Shown piece after piece: positions 1 through 6,263 of a stretch of DNA of 7,772 nt. Below the pieces are notes generated by a model, which searched no databases, was not told where the DNA came from, and worked only from the letters and a program-made list of their open reading frames with translations. How positions within the stretch are numbered: position 1 is the stretch's first letter; each line of letters begins with the position of its first letter. Made by a program: the position numbers and the translations under genes. The stretch lies in contig CANRFS010000060.1 of NCBI GenBank assembly GCA_947629965.1, forward strand, positions 1 to 7,772, read 5' to 3'. The DNA is from an uncultured Clostridia bacterium (lineage in GTDB: Bacteria > Bacillota > Clostridia > TANB77 > CAG-508).

Positions 1-232
1 CTTTCAATATTTCTAAAATTGCCAAACTCATAGTAAGTATTGCAAGCTGAGTATATTTAGTTTCATTTAAAACATCTTCTGGTCCTTCAAAAGATATTTT
101 TGCTATATCTATACCTGTTAAATTTTGAACTCTATCATATACATTTTTTGCTATTTTATATTCATTATATATGTCTTTTCCCATTCCAACTGTTTGAGAT
201 CCTTGCCCAGGAAATAAAAATCCTATTTTCAA
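1..232 (-). CDS. fabD: Malonyl-CoA:ACP transacylase, N-terminal part (cut by left edge)
   Basis: FabD moves the malonyl group from malonyl-CoA to acyl carrier protein, supplying extender units to cytosolic type II fatty acid synthesis. Only the first 77 residues lie in the window. They begin MKIGFLFPGQGSQTVGMGKD, which contains the family-defining FPGQGSQ motif; Gln10 corresponds to the oxyanion-hole Gln11 of E. coli FabD. Further on, the NETKYTQLAIL stretch matches the conserved region ahead of the nucleophile. The catalytic GHSxGE serine and the active-site His lie beyond the left edge and cannot be checked. The start is TTG at 232-230. It is supported by AGGTGA (243-238) five bases upstream and by the FPGQGSQ motif beginning at residue 7, as expected. 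The start lies one base after the stop of the biotin ligase gene, so translation is probably coupled. The rest of a fab/acc operon probably continues to the left. Confidence 0.95.
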   Translation of the reverse strand, partial: MKIGFLFPGQGSQTVGMGKDIYNEYKIAKNVYDRVQNLTGIDIAKISFEGPEDVLNETKYTQLAILTMSLAILEILK

Positions 233-233
233 A

Positions 234-809
234 TTAATCACCTATTCTTTTTAATATTTCTTTTTCAAATTTATTACAAAATTCAGCTATAAAATCTTCC
301 GAAGCAACATCTACATTAAATTCTTTTTTTATTGATGTTGCTATATCTTTTATATCTTCTGTAAAATATTTTTTTGAAGTGTTTATTCCAATTCCAACTA
401 CTATATATTCTGCAATTCCTGATAATACTTTTGTTTCGGTTAAAATGCCACCTATCTTCTTATCCTTTATTACAATATCATTTGGCTCTTTTATGGAAAC
501 ATCAATTTTATATATTGTTTTAAAAATATCTACTATAATTTTTGCAATTTCCAATGTTATTCCATCAAGTTTTCTTATATCGCATTTGAGCTCTGCAAAA
601 AATGAAAATGCTATATTGTTTTTTTCATCTGTATACCATGTTCTACCATGAGTACCTTTGCCTTTTGTTTGAATATCTGCTATAACTAAACTTCCATTTG
701 GAGCTTTTTTCCTTATCATTCTTAAAATTTCGTTTTGTGTTGAATCTATTGTTTTATAGCAAATACAATTTCTACCTAAAAATTTTGTTTTAAGTTTTTT
801 CAATCTCAT
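234..809 (-). CDS. birA: Short biotin--[acetyl-CoA-carboxylase] ligase, catalytic domain only
   Basis: Biotin-protein ligase activates biotin to biotinyl-5'-AMP and attaches it to a lysine of the biotin carboxyl carrier protein of acetyl-CoA carboxylase. Visible motifs (numbered from the ATG at 809) are IDSTQ (21-25), the biotin-binding loop QTKGKGTHGRTW (about 47-58), KEPND (107-111, usually KWPND), KKIGGILTE with the likely catalytic Lys118, and GIGIN (139-143). There is no N-terminal helix-turn-helix, so it is not a BirA-type repressor. At 191 residues it stops right after the last catalytic-domain helix. The SH3-like C-terminal domain of most family members is missing, and fabD follows at once, so there is no room for a frameshifted remainder. 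The GRGRRG loop of E. coli is GKGTHG here. The start could be TTG at 812 (GCAGG six bases upstream) or ATG at 809. The gene overlaps the end of the synthetase gene by about 20 bases. Lipoate ligase is less likely because of the PND and KIGG motifs. Confidence 0.88.
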   Translation of the reverse strand: MRLKKLKTKFLGRNCICYKTIDSTQNEILRMIRKKAPNGSLVIADIQTKGKGTHGRTWYTDEKNNIAFSFFAELKCDIRKLDGITLEIAKIIVDIFKTIYKIDVSIKEPNDIVIKDKKIGGILTETKVLSGIAEYIVVGIGINTSKKYFTEDIKDIATSIKKEFNVDVASEDFIAEFCNKFEKEILKRIGD

Positions 810-2502
810 CAAGATTTGCCTGCCTTTTTATTTTATTTGTTGTTGTTTTTATTAATGGTTTTTCTGTTACTATCATTCCTCTAATTGCCTTATATGATGG
901 CATTGTTTTATTTATTTTTCTAATTTCATTTTGCAGGTAACTGTATATTTCTTCATCTGTTTCTATATTGCAAGAATTTTTTATTACATTTATATCAAAT
1001 ACTATTTTTACATTTATCTTAATATTTTCTTTGTCTTCAGAACATTTTTTGCCAAATATGAAAGATTCTGTTACACCTTCTATTTTATTTACCAAATTTT
1101 CCATTTCTTCTGGAAAAATATTTTTTCCGTTTTTTAAAACTATAACGCTTTTCTTTCTACCACAAATGAATATATATCCTTCTTCATCTATTCTTGCTAA
1201 ATCACCAGTATAGAACCATCCGTCCTTTAAAGCGCTTTTAATTTCTTTTTTATTTTCGTAATATCCAAGCATAACATTAGGGCCTTTTACAACAAGTTCT
1301 CCAATGCCATCTTTTCCTACATCTACAATTTTTGCATCTACACTTGGTACTGTTTTTCCTATGGAACCTGTTTTGTAATATTTATTTGTACCTATTGCTA
1401 CAACTGGCGATGTTTCTGTTAGTCCATATCCTTGTACCAAGTTTAAACCAAGTAATCTATATCTTTCTTCAATATTTCTGTCTAATGATGCTGCTCCACT
1501 TATAAACAATTTAATTTTTCCACCAAGCATATCATGTATTTCTTTAAAGATTTCTTTCTTTTTTTCAATTGAACAATTTTTATATTTTTCTTCGTATTGC
1601 AGTATTTCTTCAAGTTTTCCCTCTTTTTCTAATCTTGCTCTTACCATTTTAAATATTCCTTCATAAATTGCTGGAACACAAGCCATTACACTAACTTTAT
1701 ATTCATTTAAATTGCTTATTATATGTCTTATACCATCACAGAATACTGTTTTTGAGCCCTTATATAATGAAAATAAGAAACCTACAGTACATTCAAAAAC
1801 GTGATGAATTGGGAGTACCGAAAGGAAGGTATCTTCTGATGTTACATCTAATATGCTTCCTATATCCATTAAATTTGAGCATATATTCTTATGTGATAAG
1901 GCAACAACTTTAGATGCAGATGTTGTTCCAGATGTAAACAGCATAATAGCCATTTCATCTGGATTTATTTTTGCATCTATAAAACTTCTATCTCCTTCTT
2001 CTAATAGTTTCTTGCCTTGTTTTATAAGCTCATTTATAGAATAAATTCCTTCTTTGCTTTTATCAGACTCCATAGATATTAAGTGTTTCAATTTATTTTT
2101 TTCGCTATACTTAATTTTTTCTATTGCTTCTGCATGTTTATTTGTATAAAATATTGCTTCAATTTCTGACCTTTGAATTAATGATTCCAATTCATTCTCT
2201 GGAAGAGATTTATCAAGTGGTACTACAATACCAGTTCCACATACTACTGATAAATACGCAATTTCCCATTCATATCTATTTTCTCCAATTATTGCTATTC
2301 TTTTGTTTTTTAATCCTAAATCAATTAATGCTGTACCTAAAGCATCAATCATATTTCTAACTTCAGCATGTGTAAAAGTCTTGTATTTTCTTTCTCCTAC
2401 TCTTATTTGAAAAGCAATTTTATTTTCATATAGTTTCTTTGTTTTATTTAGAATATCTTTTAAGTCACTTATTTCTAAACAATTATATATTTTTTTGCAC
2501 AT
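790..2502 (-). CDS. Long-chain acyl-CoA (or acyl-ACP) synthetase, AMP-forming
   Basis: This is an adenylate-forming enzyme that activates a carboxylate, probably a fatty acid, through an acyl-AMP intermediate. All core motifs are present (numbering from an ATG at 2550; subtract 16 for the chosen start): phosphate loop TSGTTSASK (206-214), VQGYGLTETSP (372-382), GWFYTGDLARIDEEG (444-458), hinge GRKK followed by LKNGKNIFPEE (464-482), and C-terminal KTTTNKIKR with catalytic Lys573. The NGKNIFPEE wording resembles long-chain fatty acyl-CoA synthetases more than acetyl-CoA synthetases. The phosphate loop has SAS where GxP is usual. An ATG at 2550 is possible, but it is preceded by CCTCCC and has no SD. 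The ATG at 2502 has GGTGA seven bases upstream and gives an N-terminus at the DLKDILNKTKKLYENKIAF region that opens the domain, so I prefer it. Chain-length specificity, and whether CoA or ACP is the acceptor, cannot be read from the sequence. The gene heads a unit with birA and fabD. Confidence 0.92.
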   Translation of the reverse strand: MCKKIYNCLEISDLKDILNKTKKLYENKIAFQIRVGERKYKTFTHAEVRNMIDALGTALIDLGLKNKRIAIIGENRYEWEIAYLSVVCGTGIVVPLDKSLPENELESLIQRSEIEAIFYTNKHAEAIEKIKYSEKNKLKHLISMESDKSKEGIYSINELIKQGKKLLEEGDRSFIDAKINPDEMAIMLFTSGTTSASKVVALSHKNICSNLMDIGSILDVTSEDTFLSVLPIHHVFECTVGFLFSLYKGSKTVFCDGIRHIISNLNEYKVSVMACVPAIYEGIFKMVRARLEKEGKLEEILQYEEKYKNCSIEKKKEIFKEIHDMLGGKIKLFISGAASLDRNIEERYRLLGLNLVQGYGLTETSPVVAIGTNKYYKTGSIGKTVPSVDAKIVDVGKDGIGELVVKGPNVMLGYYENKKEIKSALKDGWFYTGDLARIDEEGYIFICGRKKSVIVLKNGKNIFPEEMENLVNKIEGVTESFIFGKKCSEDKENIKINVKIVFDINVIKNSCNIETDEEIYSYLQNEIRKINKTMPSYKAIRGMIVTEKPLIKTTTNKIKRQANLDEIEKT

Positions 2503-2553
2503 TAACCTTTCACCAATATTTGGTATATCATATATTTTTTTGAAAGTCATTAG

Positions 2554-2567
2554 ACTGGGAGGTCAGT
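2554..2567. promoter_or_regulatory. Candidate operator palindrome before the acyl-CoA synthetase gene
   Basis: The inverted repeat ACTG-GGAGGT-CAGT lies between the upstream terminator and the synthetase start. Palindromes of ACTG...CAGT type with this spacing are plausible TetR-family sites, and a TetR gene lies directly upstream. The perfect arms are only four bases, so chance is not excluded. On the coding strand it places CCUCCC just before the ATG at 2550, which argues against ribosome binding there. An AT-rich stretch (TATTAT on the minus strand, around 2573-2579) may be the -10 of the promoter this gene needs, but I see no convincing -35. Confidence 0.3.
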
Positions 2568-2585
2568 ACAAAAATAATAAAGCTC

Positions 2586-2626
2586 AAAAAAAATGGTGAA
2601 GAAGAGACCAAATCTCTTTTTCACCA
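2586..2626 (-). terminator. Rho-independent terminator after the TetR gene
   Basis: The minus strand forms a 14-bp stem (2626-2613 with 2607-2594) with one A-C mismatch and a five-base loop (2612-2608), followed at once by eight T residues (2593-2586). It begins 22 bases after the TetR stop codon. It should end the cysteine-protein/punA/tetR transcript and separate it from the synthetase unit, unless there is read-through. No T-run follows the hairpin on the plus strand, so it is directional. Confidence 0.9.
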
Positions 2627-2648
2627 ATAAATTTCTTTTAATACTTTT

Positions 2649-3236
2649 TTAAATTTCTTTGCTTATTCCTCTTAAAACTGTATTTATAAATCCATTATAC
2701 ACATCGTCAATATTTACTGTTCTGTTTTTCTTTAATCTATATATAAGGCTAGAACATGTTATTCCAAATACTCCTGATGCAAGTGCTTCTACATTGCCAT
2801 CATAAAATTCACCACTTTCAATTCCTTCTTTAATTACATTTTCAATAATCTTTATGTATTCAAAAACAGCTTTTTTGCATTTTTTATTTTTATTTTCTTC
2901 ACCCCATATTTGTGAAAAAACAACATTTAAAAATGCTTCATACTTTACTGTAACTTTTATTTGAACTAATATAATTGCTTTAATTTTTTCTAAAGCAGTA
3001 GAGCAATTTCTTGTTTTTATTTCTATATTGTTTTTTAATAACTTTAATCCTTCTTCTAACAACATATCAAATATATCTTCTTTTTTTGCAAAATGATAAT
3101 ACAAAGAACCTTTTGCAACACCTGCTATTGCGGTAATTTCTTCAACGCTTGCATTATCATAACCTTTTTCTGCAAATATTTGTACAGCTGTATTAAATAT
3201 TCTTCGTTTTGTTTTATTCATTTTTTCTTTATCCAT
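2649..3236 (-). CDS. TetR/AcrR-family transcriptional repressor
   Basis: This 195-residue, one-domain-pair regulator is of normal length for the family. Residues about 10-57 form the TetR N-terminal DNA-binding domain: RRIFNTAVQIFAEKGYDNAS, then the helix-turn-helix VEEITAIAGVAKGSLYYHFAKKEDIF (31-56), with the signature GSLYYHF recognition helix. The remainder is helical and divergent, as expected for a ligand-binding and dimerisation domain; it carries several cysteines (78, 120, 161) with no clear metal-site pattern. The start ATG at 3236 has a near-perfect AGGAGG (3247-3242) five bases upstream that overlaps the punA stop codon, so it is co-translated with punA. The ligand is unknown. Because the next unit is an acyl-CoA synthetase/fatty acid unit with a small palindrome in front, an acyl-CoA-responsive repressor like FadR of Bacillus is a reasonable guess, but only a guess. 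Regulation of its own operon is equally possible. Confidence 0.93.
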   Translation of the reverse strand: MDKEKMNKTKRRIFNTAVQIFAEKGYDNASVEEITAIAGVAKGSLYYHFAKKEDIFDMLLEEGLKLLKNNIEIKTRNCSTALEKIKAIILVQIKVTVKYEAFLNVVFSQIWGEENKNKKCKKAVFEYIKIIENVIKEGIESGEFYDGNVEALASGVFGITCSSLIYRLKKNRTVNIDDVYNGFINTVLRGISKEI

Positions 3237-3245
3237 GTTGCCCTC

Positions 3246-4079
3246 CTATTTTTGGAAGTATATTTCTTTTACATATTCTTTTATAATTTCTTTAAATTTA
3301 ATTTTTACCCTTTCTGCAGTTTGTTTTACATCATCATAAGATAATGTCTCATCTAATACTCCTGCTGCCATATTTGTAATACAAGAAACTGCTACAGTAT
3401 CAATTCTACAATGATGTGCAACTATTGCTTCTGGAACAGTTGATAATCCTACTGCATCTGCTCCTAAAATTCTTAGTGCTCTTACTTCTGCTGGTGTTTC
3501 AAATGTAGGACCTTTCATATATGCGTATACACCTTCTTGCACTCTTCCTGTATGTTTTTTAATTACTTCCTTTAATTTTTCACTCAAATTTCTGTCAAAA
3601 GTTTGGCTCATATCTGTAAATCTTTCTCCAAATTCATCTAAATTTTTCCCTCTTAAAACTGATTCTGCAAAGAAACTTAAATAATCATTTATTACCATGA
3701 AATCTCCTGCTTGGAAGTTTGTGTTTATCCCGCCTGAAGCATTTGTAATTATTAATTTTTCAATTCCTAATAATTTAAACACCCTTATTGGGAAAGTAGT
3801 TTCTTTTAAATTATAACCTTCATAATAATGGAATCTTCCATTCATTGCAATAATTTCTACTCCATTTAATTTTCCTATTATTAATTCTCCTGCATGTCCT
3901 TCTACTGTAGATACTGGGAAATTTGGTATATCTCTATAATTAATAACAATTTTATCTTCTATTTCTTCACTTAAAACTCCTAATCCTGAACCTAAAATTA
4001 TTGCTATCCTTGGTCTTAATTCACCTATCTTACTTTTTATGTACTTGCTACTTTCTTCATAATTTGAATAACTAAACAT
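3246..4079 (-). CDS. punA: Purine-nucleoside phosphorylase (trimeric PNP-I type)
   Basis: This cytosolic enzyme splits purine nucleosides with phosphate into free base and (deoxy)ribose-1-phosphate, in purine salvage. The protein has 277 residues, typical of the trimeric family. Motifs in order are LGSGLG (29-34, phosphate-binding Ser31), FPVSTVEGHAGELIIG (54-69), GRFHYYEGY (81-89; Arg82, His84, Tyr86), ITNASGGIN (111-119), GPTFETPAEVR (190-200, base-binding Glu194), GADAVGLSTVPE (206-217) and ITNMAAG (234-240). Glu194 and Asn236 fit preference for 6-oxopurines (inosine, guanosine) by comparison with human PNP. Leu212 stands where human PNP has Met219, a conservative change. The start ATG at 4079 has AAAAGGAGTG (4096-4087) about eight bases upstream. 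An in-frame ATG at 4115 would overlap the previous gene and lacks an SD. It lies 25 bases after the upstream gene and 9 before tetR, so all three form one transcript. Confidence 0.95.
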   Translation of the reverse strand: MFSYSNYEESSKYIKSKIGELRPRIAIILGSGLGVLSEEIEDKIVINYRDIPNFPVSTVEGHAGELIIGKLNGVEIIAMNGRFHYYEGYNLKETTFPIRVFKLLGIEKLIITNASGGINTNFQAGDFMVINDYLSFFAESVLRGKNLDEFGERFTDMSQTFDRNLSEKLKEVIKKHTGRVQEGVYAYMKGPTFETPAEVRALRILGADAVGLSTVPEAIVAHHCRIDTVAVSCITNMAAGVLDETLSYDDVKQTAERVKIKFKEIIKEYVKEIYFQK

Positions 4080-4086
4080 ACTTATC

Positions 4087-4096
4087 ACTCCTTTTA
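4087..4096 (-). promoter_or_regulatory. Shine-Dalgarno site fixing the punA start
   Basis: AAAAGGAGTG on the minus strand lies about eight bases before the ATG at 4079. It falls in the 25-base gap after the upstream stop codon and decides against the longer reading from 4115. Confidence 0.75.
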
Positions 4097-4104
4097 TTTT
4101 ATCT

Positions 4105-5565
4105 TTATTTTTCATTTTTTACTTCTTCTTCAAAAGAATCTGTTTCTTCGTTATAATGATATATCGTTTCTTTGTTTTTTTCTTTTAAAACGAATTCATC
4201 ATCTGGGTTTATATAAATATATTTTTCTTCTCCATTTGGATATGGAATCAATATACTAGTTACTGGTTCATCAGTAGTTTTTATTTGTTTAGATAAATCT
4301 TCTATTGCTTTTTTTCTTTCTTCCTCTGTCAGATTTTCATCTATTAAATCAGCTCTTTCATTTAATAGCTTACTTCCTAATGGATGGAAAACAAGTGGCA
4401 AAGCATTTCCTCTATCACACAAATGTAACACTAGGTCTGATGGTTTTTCAGATTTAGATATATTAGCATATTTACTTAATTTCTCTAATTCGCTTTTATC
4501 TAACTTTACATATGAATTTGGTTTTGTAGAAAATACATATATATTGTCTTCTACTTCTAATACACAAAATCTTGATTTGTTTATATTGTCTGCATTATCA
4601 AAATCTAAAACATCTTTAATTTTTGAATCTTCTGGAATATTATTAGTATTTACAAATCCATCATATCTAGTAATTTTTCTATACTCATCATCTGTTAATA
4701 CCTCTTTTAATAACAATCTACTATAATACATAACAAAATCAGCATGTCCTTTTAAATCCATTCTGCCATTAAAATAATTAAAAATCCAGTCTAGCTTAGC
4801 TTCCAACACTTCACTTTCTGTCATATTATTATATCTGTCAAATATTTCTTTTTTTATTTTTTCTTTTTCTTCAATTGTTACATTATTATTTCTCTCCAAT
4901 TCTGCTTCTTTTGAAATCCATTCATTTTCTGACATTACAGATCTAAAATTTAAAAATTCTTTTTTAATTTGTTCTATTACATCATTCATATACATATTGT
5001 GTTTTGTATATCCTAAGTTGCCATCTATTTTCTTTAATTGTTCACTACTTAAAAAATCTATTCCTTCTAAGCTTTTTCCATCTGTCGTTAATCCATTTTC
5101 AAATTTTTTATATCGTCTTTCATAATACTGTTGTGATGCAAAATCTGGAGTTCTCATCCCACTCTGAATGCTTTCTATATCTTCTAAATAATTTATTATA
5201 TATTTCTTGCCACTTTTTGTTGTTATTAATACATCTGTATGTTTAAAAATATCTGTATCACAAGAAACTGTGTCTGCATTTATTCCATTATCTTTTAGGA
5301 TTTGGGCAACCATTTCACACAATGGTTTACAAACTGTAGGAATATTATTGCTCTTACTTTCAACAGCTTGCTCTACTGTCTCTTTATCTAGTGGCTGTCT
5401 ATAAGCTTTGGCTTTTCCTTTCAAGTTTCCACCTGCATAAAAGAAGTCTAAATTTCTTCTTAAAATAGGTAATATTAATATTTCTAATTTTCTTGCTTTT
5501 GCAATTTCTATTTCATCTTCTGTTAGATTTTTCATTTCGTCTTTATCTAGTTTTAATTCTATCAT
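4105..5565 (-). CDS. Unrecognised 486-aa protein, possible transglutaminase-like Cys-His enzyme
   Basis: I do not recognise this protein as a named family. It is hydrophilic and rich in Lys, Glu, Asp and Asn, with no signal peptide or membrane helix, so probably cytosolic. Residues 66-135 look like a small papain/transglutaminase-type core: Cys79 in PTVCKPLC opens a helix (CEMVAQILKDNGI) that ends in a GI turn 15-16 residues later, as in transglutaminases. His109 follows at the start of a hydrophobic strand (HTDVLITT), then a second strand (KKYIINYLEDI) with Asn125 or Asp129 as possible third residue. Cys83 is an alternative nucleophile. Residues 195-300 are helical and charged. The C-terminus (about 432-480) is strand-rich, with two similar runs, EKYIYINPDDEFVLKE and ETIYHYNEETDSFEE. 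The start ATG at 5565 has AAGGTGA five bases upstream; the ATG at 5592 has no SD. It is first in the unit with punA and tetR. Catalytic activity is an inference from residue order only. Confidence 0.8.
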   Translation of the reverse strand: MIELKLDKDEMKNLTEDEIEIAKARKLEILILPILRRNLDFFYAGGNLKGKAKAYRQPLDKETVEQAVESKSNNIPTVCKPLCEMVAQILKDNGINADTVSCDTDIFKHTDVLITTKSGKKYIINYLEDIESIQSGMRTPDFASQQYYERRYKKFENGLTTDGKSLEGIDFLSSEQLKKIDGNLGYTKHNMYMNDVIEQIKKEFLNFRSVMSENEWISKEAELERNNNVTIEEKEKIKKEIFDRYNNMTESEVLEAKLDWIFNYFNGRMDLKGHADFVMYYSRLLLKEVLTDDEYRKITRYDGFVNTNNIPEDSKIKDVLDFDNADNINKSRFCVLEVEDNIYVFSTKPNSYVKLDKSELEKLSKYANISKSEKPSDLVLHLCDRGNALPLVFHPLGSKLLNERADLIDENLTEEERKKAIEDLSKQIKTTDEPVTSILIPYPNGEEKYIYINPDDEFVLKEKNKETIYHYNEETDSFEEEVKNEK

Positions 5566-5570
5566 AAAAC

Positions 5571-5577
5571 TCACCTT
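5571..5577 (-). promoter_or_regulatory. Shine-Dalgarno site fixing the start at 5565
   Basis: AAGGTGA on the minus strand lies five bases before the ATG at 5565. The in-frame ATG at 5592, nine codons upstream, has only AT-rich sequence before it, so the shorter protein is favoured. Confidence 0.7.
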
Positions 5578-5602
5578 ATTTAAGTTTATCATGATTTTCT
5601 AT

Positions 5603-5614
5603 TTATTGCAATAA
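5603..5614. promoter_or_regulatory. Perfect 12-bp palindrome in the divergent intergenic region
   Basis: TTATTGCAATAA is a perfect palindrome covering the -35 box (TTGCAA) of the plus-strand hydrolase promoter. It lies between two divergent genes, so a dimeric protein bound here could affect both. It is AT-rich and short, so chance is a real alternative. Confidence 0.3.
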
Positions 5615-5635
5615 TTATTATATCTATGTTATAAT
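5606..5635 (+). promoter_or_regulatory. Sigma-A type promoter of the serine hydrolase gene
   Basis: The -35 TTGCAA (5606-5611) and a perfect -10 TATAAT (5630-5635) are 18 bases apart, with TG one base upstream of the -10 (5627-5628), an extended -10. Transcription would start near 5642, leaving a leader of about 29 bases with AAAGGAG at 5654-5660, ten bases before the ATG at 5671. Confidence 0.75.
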
Positions 5636-5670
5636 ATCTTAGTACATTGTTTTAAAGGAGATTATTTGAT

Positions 5671-6234
5671 ATGAAAACTGCATTTATTATTCATGGTTTT
5701 AATGGAGATACTACCTATACATTTGGTCCTTCTCTCAAAAAGTTTTTAGAGAATAAAAATTATAAAGTATTTATGCCCGAATTTCCTATACGCTCAGAAG
5801 CATCTTATTTAGGATGGTCTGAAATTCTAAATAATTATAAAGAATTTTTCAATGATGGAACTATTATTATTGCACATTCAATTGGTAATCCTTTTATTAT
5901 TAAATATCTTTGTGAAAACAATTTAAAAAGCAACACTTACATAAGTGTTGCAGGTTTTTGTGATTTATTTACAGTTCCTAATAGAGACGATTTAAATAAT
6001 GCCTTTAAAGATTTTGCAGTAAACGATAACCATATTCAATATTGTAAAAATTCAATTCCCAATAGATTTTCATTATATAGTGATAATGATCACGTAATAC
6101 CTTTTAACATATTAAAAAATTTTGTTTCTAGAATAGAGAGCACCCCTGTTTTTATTAGTGGAGTTGGTCATATGGGAAATAGAGATAATATTTCTAGATT
6201 AACACAACTTGAAGATATTATAAACTCTATCTGA
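5671..6234 (+). CDS. RBBP9/YdeN-like small alpha/beta serine hydrolase
   Basis: This is a compact 187-residue alpha/beta hydrolase of the RBBP9/YdeN type, a family of small cytosolic serine hydrolases with mostly unknown substrates. It opens with strand and oxyanion region TAFIIHGFNG (3-12). The nucleophile elbow is AHSIG with Ser70 (68-72; the usual first Gly is Ala). A likely acid is Asp140 in SDNDHVIPF (137-145), and the catalytic His167 is in SGVGHMG (163-169). The order Ser-Asp-His and the length fit the family. No signal peptide or lid insertion is seen. The gene has its own extended -10 promoter and SD, and is the only plus-strand gene in the window. It converges on the histidine kinase gene with a 29-base gap in which I see no convincing terminator hairpin. 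A perfect inverted repeat lies inside it at 5930-5951. Substrate cannot be inferred from its neighbours. Confidence 0.88.
   Translation: MKTAFIIHGFNGDTTYTFGPSLKKFLENKNYKVFMPEFPIRSEASYLGWSEILNNYKEFFNDGTIIIAHSIGNPFIIKYLCENNLKSNTYISVAGFCDLFTVPNRDDLNNAFKDFAVNDNHIQYCKNSIPNRFSLYSDNDHVIPFNILKNFVSRIESTPVFISGVGHMGNRDNISRLTQLEDIINSI
5930..5951. repeat. Perfect inverted repeat inside the hydrolase gene
   Basis: Arms GCAACACTTA and TAAGTGTTGC are exact complements separated by CA. In RNA at least eight base pairs could form with a small loop. A run of five T follows three bases after the right arm, giving a terminator-like look on the plus strand. It encodes SNTYISVA, so codon choice alone may have produced it. 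Confidence 0.6.
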
Positions 6235-6263
6235 TTGTATTCTTTTTTTTATAAAATTTTAAA

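Noticed and set aside
230..260. A frameshift that would explain the short biotin ligase
   Set aside because: The sequence after the stop is the fabD SD and start followed at once by the fabD coding region, so there is no leftover ligase domain in another frame.
931..1213. Plus-strand open frames rich in Phe, Ile and Tyr opposite the synthetase gene
   Set aside because: They lie antisense to a gene with every AMP-binding motif, have no SD or recognisable motif, and their composition is what AT-rich antisense DNA gives. The same applies to open frames opposite the other genes (near 379-651, 1853-2360, 3093-3344, 4544-4726 and 5004-5404).
2551..2570. FapR-type box (TTAGTACC...GGTACTAA) before the synthetase
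   Set aside because: Only the outer TTAG and GTAC parts resemble it; the inner halves do not match, and no fapR gene is in the window.
5563..5587. Hairpin AAACT...AGTTT enclosing the SD of the cysteine-protein gene, as a possible RNA switch
   Set aside because: The stem is only five AT-rich pairs, too weak to sequester the SD, and no riboswitch-like leader is present.
5588..5595. ATCATGAT palindrome as an operator
   Set aside because: Eight AT-rich bases without further symmetry are expected by chance; it only coincides with the unlikely upstream ATG at 5592.
6235..6263. Terminator in the convergent gap between hydrolase and kinase
   Set aside because: There is a T-run and an AAAATTTT element, but no GC-containing stem of useful length on either strand.
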